NCBI GenBank assembly: GCA_946894095.1
Contig: OX335652.1
Coordinates: forward strand, 8,083,001 to 8,147,000
DNA: 64,000 nt
Direction: 5' to 3'
Source: Incurvaria masculella
Taxonomy: Eukaryota > Arthropoda > Insecta > Lepidoptera > Incurvariidae
Shown: positions 11,827 to 22,429 of the stretch, piece by piece
Numbering within the stretch: position 1 is the first letter of the stretch
Layout: every line of letters starts with the position of its first letter
Notes under the pieces: generated by a model
The model's input: only the letters and a program-made list of their open reading frames with translations
Database searches by the model: none
What the model was told of the DNA's origin: nothing
Program-made: the position numbers and the translations under genes

Positions 11827-12799
11827 AATATATCTAGACCATCAATCTACAGATTTTCTTTTTTTGATTACCGATATTCGTTGTAGTTATTTTTAAATAT
11901 AATTAAATGTCGTTTTACTTGCGTCTTTATCAAACTAGATCAGCTGTTATCACGTCCTTAAGCCTGAGAAAACTCTCACCCGCATTATGTTCAAGCTTAT
12001 GACTATTCGCATCACAGGACGTTACACACGTAGCACGTTTCATTTATTCCTGCACTCGGCAGCAATATGCAGCGGGGCTGGAGGCAAATTGAAAACAGTT
12101 TTTGCAATTTTCGAAGCGGAGCTGCCTCCAAGAGTCGCGCGGGCACTTTGTCTTACCTCATCTCTCCGTCGCGCCCTATCGGGTTCGACTTCACTTGCAC
12201 GAGAATCGATAAAGTGCACTTTGCTACTCCACGGCTTCAGTTGAGACGAGTGCAGTGATCGGTCAGCGATGCAGCGTCATTTAAACTCGCTTATGTTCAG
12301 GGAATTACGTTAGGATACATTTTTTTTACATGCGTTTTATTTCTTCGACTCATGGCTATTTCAAATGCCAACCTAAAACATTGATAAAACATAACAATAC
12401 ATCAATTAATTCATTTTCACCCTTCACCTCCTGCCCACATTCACATATTTACATTAGTAATTCTTTACACTAATACAAAATAGACATAAACACAACCTCA
12501 CACAACTAGCACCATCTCTCACCATCATACACTAACACAGTGCGAGCGCAGCCTATTAATCTACATATTTTTTTATATGTTTTCTTCCCTTGTAATGGTA
12601 TCTGAAAATATATGGAATCAGAAATGTTTTTGCCTTAGTTTTTAAGTCATTAAAATTTTACAGAAGTTATGTATGTATAATCTGTTGATTTTCCCAATCT
12701 ATACAAATAATAAAACTGTAAGGGGTGTTCATGGAGTAAGTTGCTTTGTTTTCTTAGATACTGCGTTTGTACATTTTATGTATGATACTAAAACTAAAT
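11827..12799. other. Unassigned stretch
   Basis: A moderately G+C-rich patch at 12060-12260 carries short overlapping frames but no domain or splice context I can defend. The rest is A+T-rich. Confidence 0.3.
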
Positions 12800-12815
12800 T
12801 GACGATTTTTAAAAA

Positions 12816-13040
12816 TCATTTCTTTACGTATGTATGTATGTCAGTATGTTCCTCCATAACTCTTAAACCAATCATCCGAATTCGATGAAATTTAGTACAC
12901 GTACATTTAATCAAACGGGAAATTGGAAAGGCTAAATATAATTTAGTTCCGGTTACGCTAAAATGTGGCTGTCATACAAACCGGAATGCGGCAGCGCTTA
13001 CTTTTTCTAAACCACGGAACAGTTTAACTAATAGGATGAG
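12816..13040 (+). repeat. Dispersed repeat, shared with 55430-55610
   Basis: Ordered blocks are shared with 55445-55605: TTTAGTACACGTACATTTAA, GGGAAATTGGAAAGGCTAAA, TTCCGGTTACGCTAA, GGCTGTCATACAAAC and GGCAGCGCTTACTTTT. The copy starts with short (TATG)n repeats. Probably a fragment of an RTE-related element. Confidence 0.55.
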
Positions 13041-14036
13041 CGAACGAGGAAGGTTTGTGTACATAATTTGTTGATATTTTATACAAAATCGAAAAAAAGG
13101 CCTGCAGAAAAGTCCGTGATATCATGTGTCTTACCTTCTATGGTACACACAGTAATATTTTGAATCGATTACAAATTATTAAAAAAATATAGATTAATTG
13201 CGAAGTTGTTTTCAATGATTCAATATTAATCCTTATTCATATACATTTGTCACTTACCTTTTTCATTCAATATTAGATTATTTTTTCATTTGCACTACTA
13301 TATCGTTCAAAATATTAATTTAAAAGATATCAAGTTAAGGATGGATCATCAATCGCTCATATTTACTCGTACATACCCCAGCGGAGCTTCTAGACTTCCG
13401 AACTGCACAGGATAACCTGCTGGCTTATCTGAACATTGCCTAAAAATTAAAAGTTAAACACCTGATTGACGGGAGGACGAAAGATCTGTCTCTTTGATGG
13501 ATAAAGTGTCGCTCTCTCTTTGACAGGAAAAGTGTCGGACATATTTTTCGGAATGAGGAACATAATTCAATAAATTAAGGTCCAACAATTTCTAAACATC
13601 TGATATTTTTAATTGTTCTTCTCAATGAGTTTAGTTTACGATTTATAGATACAAGATACACTGTACCCGAGCTTTTCGGATCCCTTATTTCTCAATTATT
13701 GCGACGGGACATCAAAAAAAAAGTTTAAATTTAAAAAAATACGTGTCTTACATCAGACGCACAGCGATGTTTCGCTAGAAAACTGGCATCCAACGCAGCA
13801 GAGCGTCTTGCGAACGTAACACCCATGAACAAGCGTCTTGTCAGAGGTAATTCAGCAGGGGAAGGGGAAAGAGGAACGGGGAGCCCTTCTCCGACACGGG
13901 TCTAGGAGATTCCAGCGGGAAAATTGGTCTTTTACCGGCGGGAATTCGGTCCCACTGCCGCCGGTTTGTTGTGATTGGATACGTAGAGGTAATTGAAAAA
14001 CACACGAACCGTTTTTAATAAGGACCATTTTGTTAT
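13041..14036. other. Unassigned stretch
   Basis: Includes 13490-13545, related to the GTGTCG...TTTGACAG block at 6780 and 54160, and a purine/G+C-rich patch at 13850-13970. No gene supported. Confidence 0.3.
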
Positions 14037-14277
14037 ATTTTATGCAACAGCTTAAGACAAGAATTAGGCGCCATAACAGGACCTTCCATTTATGAGCACA
14101 GCTACATTTAACTGGATGGAAAACACAGACAATTTTTTAAAGTTATTTTGTGCATCTTTTCATCCACCAAATAGGGGAAGGAGAAATGAATTCCGAGATT
14201 AAAACAGCTCGCATTCATGTGCGTGGATTTGAACCCATGACCTTTGGTATTGAAGGCAAGTCGTTAAATGCGTAAAA
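14037..14277 (-). repeat. tRNA-headed SINE, diverged copy
   Basis: Minus-strand orientation, shown by the head at the right. The head contains ATGGGTTCAAATCC (reverse complement of 14225-14245), a good polymerase III B box. The body shares the GGACCTTCC, TTTATGAGCAC and CTGGATGGAAAACAC blocks with other copies. The head resembles that of 58634-58900 rather than the common head at 19-20 and 57 kb. Confidence 0.7.
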
Positions 14278-15791
14278 CTTGTAAAAAAAGTCGGTCTCAG
14301 GGTTTTAGTCTGGTTACAAAATAGATAACTGAACGCAAATCTCTATTAAATACATAACATAATTTATTAATATTTTGAAGAGCACATGTTTCTTAAAGTA
14401 AACTCCAAAAAACTGTTTGTTAGCGTTCAGATATTGAATTAAATAAAAGGTTACCATTAATAATTAGATATATGTCGAATACAACGGTACGATACAATTT
14501 CGACACAATATTCATTTGTATTGCATGAACTGACGCGAACGTCAGGCTTTGTTGATTGCGGTAACCGAAGCGATGCAGAAAAAGGCCAATGTATGTATCT
14601 CACCACTGGGCTCTCCAATCAGGGAAAAATGTAATATGTATAGTTTTATGCTAGAGTTATATAACGAAGCTCGCAAAAGTATTATTTTCTGTTATAGGAA
14701 TTTCCCGACAATGATATGAGCGCAAAAAATCTTGTCAATCAAGGTACTCGTTGAACCATAGGCTTAGAATGTAAAGACATACGGAGTCAACGGATGTACG
14801 AGACCAAAATCTTTTCATACGCAATTTCTTCTTATACTCAAAAAAAAATCTAAATCTCTGTGTAGCTTAAAAAAAAAGTCCTGAAGTTATGTTTTAAGTT
14901 TTATTTTGAAATATTCTGCGGTCATGAGTAAAGAGAAGAACGTTTATGCTCTTTGGTCACGCATTCAATAACCATAATGGGAGACAATTTTTTCCGGTGA
15001 AATCGGTGAAAATAATAATTACAACGTGTCACTATTAAATAAACAAATGAGCTTCATAAAACCTACTAATACTACTTATTCTGTGCTAATGCTATCACAG
15101 GATAGATAATTGTACTTTTTCTTACAACTTGGAAAATGAATCCTTTTTGATCAAGCAGTTTGAATGTGCTTCGAGCCACGCGACCAGCAGAATCATTACC
15201 GCGTGATGACATCAAGCCCGTCTTAAAAGTCGTTTATTTCCTTAGAAAATGGCTCCCGCATGATCAAGCAGCTTGATGTGTGCTTTTATGTGCGTGTGTT
15301 TCTACGTCCTTGCCTCAAGCGGCTTGACCGCCCCGCCGGAAGCCCCGGTTTTGTAAAATATTTTATAGAAATTGGTCAACTAAAGCGAGACTACACGAGA
15401 TTATACACGATATCTCCGTGCCACGAGGTGATTGCTAGTTTAGACAGCTGACGGCAACTTACAAATGGAAAATTCCCGCAAACTATGAAACCTATTAGTA
15501 AGGCTATTATTTAAACACGGAGTTCAGAAGCGGCCTAGTTAAATATTTATGTAGTTTTTCATATTGATCTACAGTACATATTCAGGAATATAGGATCTAC
15601 AGTAAATATTCAGGAGTATGGGAGATTATATTTAAAAGTAATAATAATTAGTTTTGTTTATTAATTGATATCTCTATGGTTTGAATCCTTCACATGAAGG
15701 CTCATCTAGGATATTGATGGGAGTGGCATAATAGACAGACTGGAAATATTTCATGTCGCCATTGTTAGACCATTTACTAAGTCAATACTTT
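14278..15791. other. Unassigned stretch with small duplications
   Basis: Contains a diffuse duplication (TGATCAAGCAGTTTGA near 15147 and TGATCAAGCAGCTTGA near 15261) and a 31-bp tandem duplication around 15565-15625 (GATCTACAGTA...ATTCAGGA twice). No gene supported. Confidence 0.4.
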
Positions 15792-15856
15792 TACAGTAGT
15801 ATTCAGAGATCTCCGGATTAAATCGAATTTTGACAGGCCACTCTGAATACGACTGT
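15792..15856. repeat. Miniature inverted-repeat element, 65 bp
   Basis: ACAGTAGTATTCAGAG on the left is inverted as CTCTGAATACGACTGT on the right. The same termini bound a larger copy at 61237-61345. Confidence 0.6.
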
Positions 15857-17484
15857 TTGTAAATCTTGATCTGTGACGGTTGTATTAGTATGTTGATTCA
15901 TTTTGGAATACTTAATTATGAATCGAATTCATATGAATTGTATGTGTGCACATGTATAATCGATGTAAATCGAAAGATATTTATATAATCGATCTTGATC
16001 AAGAACACATAATCAAAGGAAGAAAGCTGTAAAAAAGAACTACTTTAAAAAGATAGTGCAAGGCTGGACTTCAATCAGCAAGCAACAAACGTTTCGATGG
16101 TAGTACCTCTTACAATTCCCCCTAACTGAGAATTATCTCCCGCCGCTCCGCCCGTAATCAATGCCTCCTACTAACGCGATTTGATTCCGAGAAGATTTCA
16201 TTAATAATACATATCTCAAAATAAACTATGATACTTAATAAAAAAGTAATGTAATAAAAAAATTATTGTGTTTTTAAATACATGAACATTTTAGAAATTT
16301 CTCAATATCCCTGAGATACAAGATGAATGGATGGATACGCGATAAAGTATCTTTATTTATTCGTTTAGAAGCAAAACAATTAAAAAGTTTTTATTTCAGA
16401 AAATATTTAAAAGGTAAGATTAGATTAAGGTAAGGGCCTAAGCGTGCAATGGAATGGCGGACCGAATGTCACCAATCAGGGAAGTAGTGCTCAATCGAAA
16501 GTCTATACTGTTTATGTATCCGGTCCTTAACTGAAGATCCCGTTGAATGTGGCTCGTAACCCGAATGCGGGTCGGACTGTTCAGACCAGGGTACTGTGGG
16601 AGTCGGGGGTGCGCCCGCCGGGCCTGCTTTGACCATCAGCCTTCGGCCTTTGACATTGAGGTCTGATTCGCAGTCGATATGCAGTTAAACACGGAGATCG
16701 ACGATCTCCTTTGCTTCAGCAGTGGGTAACGTCTGTTGTCAGCCAAGGGGGTGGACCCAGGGCAAGAGTGAGTTCGAATTCGTCACTAAATATCAACTCC
16801 CTTTTTTAAATAGTTATTGTTTCCACACTTCTTGAATATCATTACACTTAGGTAAAAATCTGGTCCGTCCCGTAAATACGTTGGAAGTATAAATAACGGT
16901 TCCGTTATTTAAATAATAATATATTTCCCACCTATTTTTAGGTTAACTTACTCCCGAACTCGAACTCACTCTAGCCCTGAATGGACTCCAAGCACGTCGC
17001 GTGCGTGTCACGCAGACAGTGTCTATAGTAAACTTAGGACCTATTTTACCACCTTATCTGGAGAATAAGGATTGAACATTGTCCACATGGCACTCGCCAT
17101 AAAGAGTACCGAAGCAATAGGCTAAGGCGGCAATACCTACGGCGCGGTCCCCATAAACATTTCGGCTTTGATGGGAATAGCGCTCCCTAGGCCTATAACC
17201 ACTGAAGAGAAAGGAATTAGAAATGGCATGCGCTCTTCGCCGTATGATCAAAGTGACCATATGTTCAAAGTGACGTATGGGAATTCGGCGGCTCTAAAAA
17301 TACGTTTGTCAAGTCAGTTTACAGACACACAAACCCTCCAATACGTCCGCAACCATGTTTGCTTGTGGCATACGTACGTTTGAGTTGGGTGAGTGTTTTT
17401 TTTAAATTGGGAGTAAGCTGCTGGCATATCTATCCGTTTTTATCTATACCTATAACCTAACGGTTGGTCGGTGGGACCGATTTC
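15857..17484. other. Unassigned stretch
   Basis: A+T-rich with a G+C-richer segment at 16555-16760 that contains GGTACTGTGGGAGTCGGGGG and several short inverted repeats. No RNA gene or coding region could be recognised. Confidence 0.3.
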
Positions 17485-17539
17485 AGAACAACTTCCATCG
17501 CTGAATGATATCATGGAACTAAGCGATGGAAGTTGTTCT
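17485..17539. repeat. Perfect 18-bp hairpin
   Basis: AGAACAACTTCCATCGCT (17485-17502) is exactly inverted as AGCGATGGAAGTTGTTCT (17522-17539) around a 19-nt loop. The size is compatible with a short miRNA-like precursor or a collapsed MITE. Nothing else in the window matches it. Confidence 0.75.
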
Positions 17540-17639
17540 TCACATCAAGTCTGTTCATAATCGTCAGTATAAGAAGCATTCATGACTTTTTTCCGAGCAA
17601 AGTATGGGACGATAGATTTTAATTAACAAAGCGATTTTT

Positions 17640-17890
17640 CCACACCACAAAGACTTCCACATTTAACGACAGGGAGGCGAGCACGGCGGCGGGAGCTGCG
17701 CAGCGGGGGCTCGCGCCAATCCTGGTAATGTGGTAAATATTCAAATTAATTATTATGCGAGTCAGAAGCGCCGTAACTACCACCTGCCGGGCGGGGCCTT
17801 TGTGTGAAAAATTGTCGAAACGCCGCCCCCCCCCCCCCCGCTCGCCACCGCCGCAGTCGTCCCGCCGCGCTGGCACCCCGCTGATATTGC
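17640..17890. other. CpG-rich island with C16-type homopolymer
   Basis: A sharply bounded G+C-rich island surrounds an A+T-rich core, AAATTCAAATTAATTATT-like, at 17733-17757. It ends with a long uninterrupted C run near 17824-17840. It could be a promoter, an enhancer or an untranslated exon; no splice sites or open frame decide between these. Confidence 0.35.
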
Positions 17891-18326
17891 CGATTTTCCG
17901 CTACATTTTACGCTGAAAACTTCGCGATTTTCATTGGATTTTTGCGAGTTTTAAATTATTTTGTAGACGGACGAATATAGTCCTATTCGAGACGAGGGGC
18001 GATAATTTTACCGTCGAGCGGCCAATAAAAGTTAAAAATTGTCGAATTGGACCATCGTTAATTTCGATTGGAGCTTGAAACTTCTTTAATAGGCGACAGC
18101 ATTAGTGAAAACCATCGATAAAGGAAAAACGCGAATGGCGACAGGTACTCATCCGTATAGCGGCAGCGTAGCCGTGATTTAGTGACCTTACACTGACGGT
18201 AGTGCCGGCCAGTCAATTCGCTTACGAATTCGGGACGCACAACATGGAATGTTCGTTGCACATGGATGAAAAGGAATGGGCTACGGCATCGAGCGCGCCT
18301 ACTACGGGACCCGCTGTCTCCAATTT

Positions 18327-18645
18327 TAAAAAACCGGCCAAGTGCGAGTCGGACTCGCACACGAAGGGTTCCGTACCATCGTAAAAAAAAACAAAAACAA
18401 CACGTGTTTTGTTTGGGAGCCCCCTTTAATTTTAATTATTTTTTAATCTTACCTATTTGTTGTTGTAGCGGCAAAATAAATACACACTCTGTAAAAATTT
18501 CAGCTGTCTACCTGTTACGGTTACTGAGATACAGCCCTGTGACAGACGGACAGACGGACGGACGGACGGACGGACGGACGGACGGACGGACAGCGGAAGC
18601 TTAGTAATAGGGTTCCGTTTTCCTTTGGGTACGGAACCCTAAAAA
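18327..18645 (+). repeat. CCGT element, full length, long tetranucleotide tract
   Basis: Starts AAAACCGGCCAAGTGCGAGT and ends GGTACGGAACCCTAAAAA. The internal tract at 18549-18590 is a nearly pure (GACG)n run, longer than in the 1225 and 11555 copies. It retains the full middle region, including GGGAGCCCCCTTTAAT. Confidence 0.88.
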
Positions 18646-18665
18646 CTACCAACCCAACTTAAACG

Positions 18666-19073
18666 TTTTTTTTTTTTTATGCGACCTGACATGGATGGCT
18701 AATACCACACAACTACCGTTATGATATTAGCCCAATTCACCTCATTCCCGAAGGAATTAGGTGCCATGCTAGGACCTTCCCTTTATGAGCACGGCTACAT
18801 TGAACTGGATGGAAAACACGGAGAATTTTTCATTGCCGCTTCGACCATCTTTTTATCCAATGCGATGGTACCAACCCGGGCGGGCTTAAACCCTACCACC
18901 TAGTAGGGGAAGGGGACCTACAGTTTTACATGGATTCCGAACCATGGAGCAGCTCGCATTCGAGACGAAATGCACTTATCGAACTCTGAAAGAGAAAGAC
19001 AGTGGTGCAAGTCGGTATTGAACCCGGGCCTCTGGTACGCTAGGCCAGTCCCTGCGCCACTAGGCTACGAGCC
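18666..19073 (-). repeat. tRNA-headed SINE, full length
   Basis: On the minus strand it begins GGCTCGTAGCCTAGTGGCGC, with an A box (TAGCCTAGTGG) and a B box (GGTTCAATACC) about 35 nt apart, as in a tRNA-derived polymerase III promoter. A body of about 330 bp follows, and the copy ends in a poly-A tail, seen here as the T run at 18666-18678. It faces another copy at 19714-20093 across about 640 bp. Confidence 0.88.
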
Positions 19074-19713
19074 GCTTGTCGTGCTTGGCGTGTACGTGCT
19101 TGTCACATGCGAACATAGTGGGTGGGAACTGACTCGATGAAAGCTATTTTAAACACATTCTCACGCAGTGGCGATGTTTTTTTTATTTTTTATTTATTTA
19201 TTTAGGAGGAAATACAGACACGAACAATGATATCAGTAACAATAACAAAGATTTAAAATTTTCTTGTATCGAAAGCTATTTCTCACTGATACATAAGAAA
19301 ACATTAAAGAAGAGGTGGTGCATGCGGAATTACAAACTAGGAACATACAATATTTAGTTTGACGGCTTACCGCGCGTGTGAGGAGCAGGACGTGCTGCTC
19401 GACGTTTCGGAGCCTCACATGGGCATAACATATAAATAGGAATAAGATATATAGTTGGTACATATGTTTGCTTACAATAGCTTGAGATTTCTTAAATTAT
19501 ATTTAAATGCACGACACGCCGCCGGAATCCCATACAATTATATGGTCATTTTGACCATATAGCGGAGACGCGATATCGACTGCATGCCACTTCTCCTTCA
19601 TATCTCTTCAGTGGTTCGTCCTGAGCAGTTCGTACGTGTCGTTCGAACTCGACATAAGAAGTAAGCGAATTCGTTCGCGAACTGACTGGCCGGCGCTGTG
19701 ATCAGTGTTTTAT
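19074..19713. other. Sequence between two inverted SINEs
   Basis: Contains a (TTTA)n tract near 19175-19204, a 10-bp hairpin TATATGGTCA/TGACCATATA at about 19540-19562, and a block at 19520-19700 (CTGCATGCCACTTCTCCTTC, GAACTGACTGGCCGGCGCT) that recurs near 39570-39740 and 36057-36090. No gene supported. Confidence 0.4.
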
Positions 19714-20093
19714 CACGGCCTAGTGGCGCGGGAACTGGCCTAGCGTACCAGATGCCTGGGTAAAATTGCCCCACTGTCTTTCTCTATCCGACATTGATAA
19801 GAGCATTTAGTCACGAATGCGAGCTGCTCCATGGTTCGGAATCCATGTTAAACTGCAGGTACCCTTCCCCTACTAGGTGGTACCCGGGTTGGTACCATCG
19901 CATTGGATGAAAAGACGGTCGAAGCGCAATGAAAAATTGTCCGTGTTTTCCATCCAGTTCAATGTAGCCGTGCTCATAAAGGGAAGGTCCTGGCATGGCA
20001 CCTAATTCCTTCGGGAATGTGGTGTATTGGGCTAATATCATAACGGTAGTTGTGTGGTATTAGCCATCCATGTCAGGTCACATAAAAAAAAAC
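19714..20093 (+). repeat. tRNA-headed SINE, full length
   Basis: The head CGGCCTAGTGGCGCGGGAAC carries the A box. The B box region (CTGGGTAAAATTGCC) is mutated, so this copy is probably transcriptionally dead. The tail ends CATCCATGTCAGGTCACAT and poly-A. Confidence 0.85.
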
Positions 20094-20640
20094 CCAGGCG
20101 CGATAGATTGACTGGCCCACGCAATTGGTAATGCGGCTGTGGTTTCGTGCCAGATTGGGAAATCCACAGTGCAGTGTAGGGTCAAAACCCCTTAAACGGA
20201 TCCTTTTTAATTTGTTATTAATGGGATTCTTATCATTCGGTCGACACAGTACCTTTACAGATACTGCCTATAAAAAGCAGTCACAAGATCGATTACAATT
20301 CAAACACGTCTTGATTTTGTCTAAGGAACATTCGACTGCCTATCTGAAGGTCCGTAAGTTAAGATTTCGTTTACTACTTACATTTACAGCATTAAATTGG
20401 GCTACAAACCATATAGAGTGAAAAAAAATAATATCTGCGATCGTTTTCTGTCAGTTAAAATACTGTCATTTATATTATTTCTCATTAGTATTAATGTATT
20501 ACGGTAAGTATTTATTAATTAACCAAAAAGTTTATATGAAATAGTAAATAATTTTGGAATGTCGACTGTGAATTTGTGCATTCGCTCCCTGTTCCGCGTT
20601 GAGCGAAGGTAGAAAGGGGACGGAGGGACAGCGTAAAGAA
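20094..20640. other. Unassigned stretch
   Basis: An open frame of 98 codons on the plus strand (20125-20421) has no recognisable domain and background base composition. I do not call it a gene. Confidence 0.35.
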
Positions 20641-21121
20641 TGATTCACGCTAGACCGGCGCCAGCACGGTGCGGGCACGGCGCGGCGCGGGCACGGAGCG
20701 ACCCGGGCGGGACGTGCCCCGTACAAGATTTGTATACACGCTACAACGGAGCTGCAACGGCACGGGAACGGTACGGGGGAACCGTGGCCGTTTAGTTTGC
20801 GGCAAAATATTTCACAAAATTACCAAGTTTTCGCTGCGTGATTGGCAGTAATGTCACTGTCTGTGATGAAGAAGAATCGGAATCCCTTTTCTAAACCCAC
20901 ACCAACCTGCTTTCTCAAATTGGTAATTTTGTGAAATCGTTTGACGCCAACTGAATGGCCGCCTGCGTGGAGGCGGGGGCGAAAGCGGTGCCACGGCTCC
21001 TCCGTACCGGCCCCACGCCGTTGCAATTCCGTTGTAGCGTACATACAAGTCCCGTACGGCGCACGTTCCGCCCGGGTCTCCCCGTGCCCGGCCCGTGCCG
21101 GGCCCGCTCTAGCGTGAATCA
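20641..21121. repeat. G+C-rich foldback MITE (family F), complete
   Basis: Ends are TGATTCACGCTAGACCGG and its inverse CCGCTCTAGCGTGAATCA. The arms continue to match inward as a long imperfect palindrome: ACAACGGAGCTGCAACGG against CCGTTGCAATTCCGTTGT, and TTCACAAAATTACCA against TTGGTAATTTTGTGAA. The open frames inside are by-products of the palindrome. Another member is split by insertions across 32189-35835. Confidence 0.8.
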
Positions 21122-21138
21122 TCCTTTAGCACGAACAC

Positions 21139-21262
21139 ACGGTATTCCTGAACGGAACGGCGCGGTTGCGGGGCGGCTCCAATGCTCGGGCATTCGGACA
21201 CGGGACCGGGACAGAATATTGTTATAACGGGCCCCGTTCCCGCGCTGGTCTAGCGTGAATGA
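21139..21262 (+). repeat. Family F MITE, right part only
   Basis: Matches 35636-35835: GAACGGAACGGCGCGG, GGGGCGGCTCC, GGACACGGGACC, ATAACGGGCCCCGTTCCCGC and the end GGTCTAGCGTGAAT. It lies directly beside the complete copy. It preserves sequence across the point where a SINE entered the 32-kb copy. Confidence 0.7.
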
Positions 21263-21290
21263 GCATTCTCGATGGTATTATGTATTATAT

Positions 21291-21775
21291 TTAAGGCGCT
21301 AGGACTAGCCAACTACTCGCGCCATACAAATGCACCTTAAAACAAATGTAATATTATGTAGTAAATGCCTCAGCAAGTCCAAATAGAACTTCAGATTTAT
21401 AATGGATTGTAAATATTTTTTGATTCTATGATTTATATAAAAAATAAAATTAAATAATAATAAAAAAGTCGATTTTTCACATTTTAAATCTGAAAGTAAT
21501 GTGATTTCTAGATATAAGCAAAAACAGCATATATGCATAAACAAATAATTTCATTTGCTTTTAGATTACTACATTTAGTCAAAAAAGTATAGAAATGGAC
21601 ACCGTTTCCGCAATGTAGTTTGTATAGAAAAAGGAAACATAAATTAACGAAAATAGGTTGATTCCTAGATAAGGAATCGTATATTGTAAGAATGACACTT
21701 CTAATCGTCAGACTTAGTCAGTTAACTTGGGATGCCTCGTCTAACTTTGCGATTTGGTTAGTACCAGGGCCTTAA
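21291..21775. repeat. TTAA-bounded MITE, family E, copy 1
   Basis: 485 bp with ends TTAAGGCGCTAGGACTAGCC and (inverse of the right end) TTAAGGCCCTGGTACTAACC. It has no coding capacity. A closely similar 480-bp copy lies at 25052-25531. Its right end is 67 bp from the ATG of the gene at 21843, so it occupies the proximal 5' region or 5' intron of that gene. Confidence 0.85.
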
Positions 21776-21842
21776 GTGACACCATTATTATTTGCGCTAC
21801 GGACAACCCTCAGCCGACTCTAAGCGAACGGTCACTCCGCAG

Positions 21843-22115
21843 ATGATGCTCGTGCTCTTGATGGCGGCGCTCGCGTCGGCCTGCGCCGCCGACGTGCCGC
21901 CCACGGGCATCGACCTGCGCGTGGGCGGCGCTGACGGCGTGGACTTCCACGCGCGCACCGGCCTGCACCTCGTGCCCGCCGCGCCGCTCGTGCTGGAGGA
22001 CCCCGCGCCCGCGCCCGCGCCCGCGCCCGTGGCGCACTACCGCCTCGCGCACTACGCGCCCGTGAGGGCGTACTACGCGCCGTGGTACTACGGCGCCGCC
22101 GTGCCGCTGCTCTAG
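21843..22115 (+). CDS. Short secreted cuticle-like protein, Ala/Pro/Tyr-rich
   Basis: The frame encodes 90 residues. Residues 1-15 (MMLVLLMAALASACA) are a clear signal peptide, predicted to be cut before ADVPP. The mature part has an acidic/aliphatic stretch (21-53), an Ala-Pro run (54-63) and a His/Tyr-rich end (HYRLAHYAPVRAYYAPWYY, 65-83) like those of small insect cuticle proteins. I start at ATG 21843. The open frame extends upstream to 21792 but only from a TTG, and the bases just before the ATG (CACTCCGCAG) look like a splice acceptor, so an upstream exon is possible. Codon use is extremely G+C-rich compared with the flanks. A MITE lies 67 bp upstream, and a CCGT element begins about 20 bp after the stop. 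The role (cuticle or another extracellular matrix) is inferred from composition; no catalytic domain is visible. Confidence 0.7.
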   Translation: MMLVLLMAALASACAADVPPTGIDLRVGGADGVDFHARTGLHLVPAAPLVLEDPAPAPAPAPVAHYRLAHYAPVRAYYAPWYYGAAVPLL

Positions 22116-22133
22116 GCTTCCGAAGAAATATTT

Positions 22134-22362
22134 TTAGGGTTCCGTACCCAAAGGGTGCCAACGGAACCCTATTACTAAGCCTCTAATGTCCGTCCTCTGA
22201 GGTAGACAGTTGACATTTTTACAGAGTGTGTATTCCTATTTTTGCTCTAACCACAATGCATAAAAAAAATTAAATAATAAAATTAAGGAGGGCCACATAC
22301 AGAAAACTTTTATTTTGTCATAATTTCCTTAAATATTATAAGATGTTACGGAACCCTTCGTG
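22134..22362 (-). repeat. CCGT element, copy in duplication unit 1
   Basis: Starts TTTTTAGGGTTCCGTACCC and stops at CGGAACCCTTCGTG, lacking the GACTCGCAC palindrome. The tetranucleotide tract is nearly absent (GTCCGTCC only). It contains AATAAA at 22276-22281, about 160 bases past the stop of the upstream gene, which could serve as its polyadenylation signal. Confidence 0.8.
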
Positions 22363-22429
22363 TACTGCGCGCCCTGGTACTACGGCGCCGCCGTGCCGCT
22401 GCTCTATACTTCCCGAGATATCTTTTTGG

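Noticed and set aside
18721..18903. 60-codon frame MILAQFTSFPKELG..., recurring at 30175 and 57763
   Set aside because: It is part of the tRNA-derived SINE body; recurrence comes from the repeat, not from a gene family.
20641..21262. G+C-rich overlapping open frames (up to 100 codons)
   Set aside because: They lie inside the foldback MITE and are mirrored on the opposite strand.
21792..21842. Upstream extension of the 21843 gene to a start at 21792
   Set aside because: The codon at 21792 is TTG, unlikely as a start in an insect, and the added residues would precede and mask a clear signal peptide.
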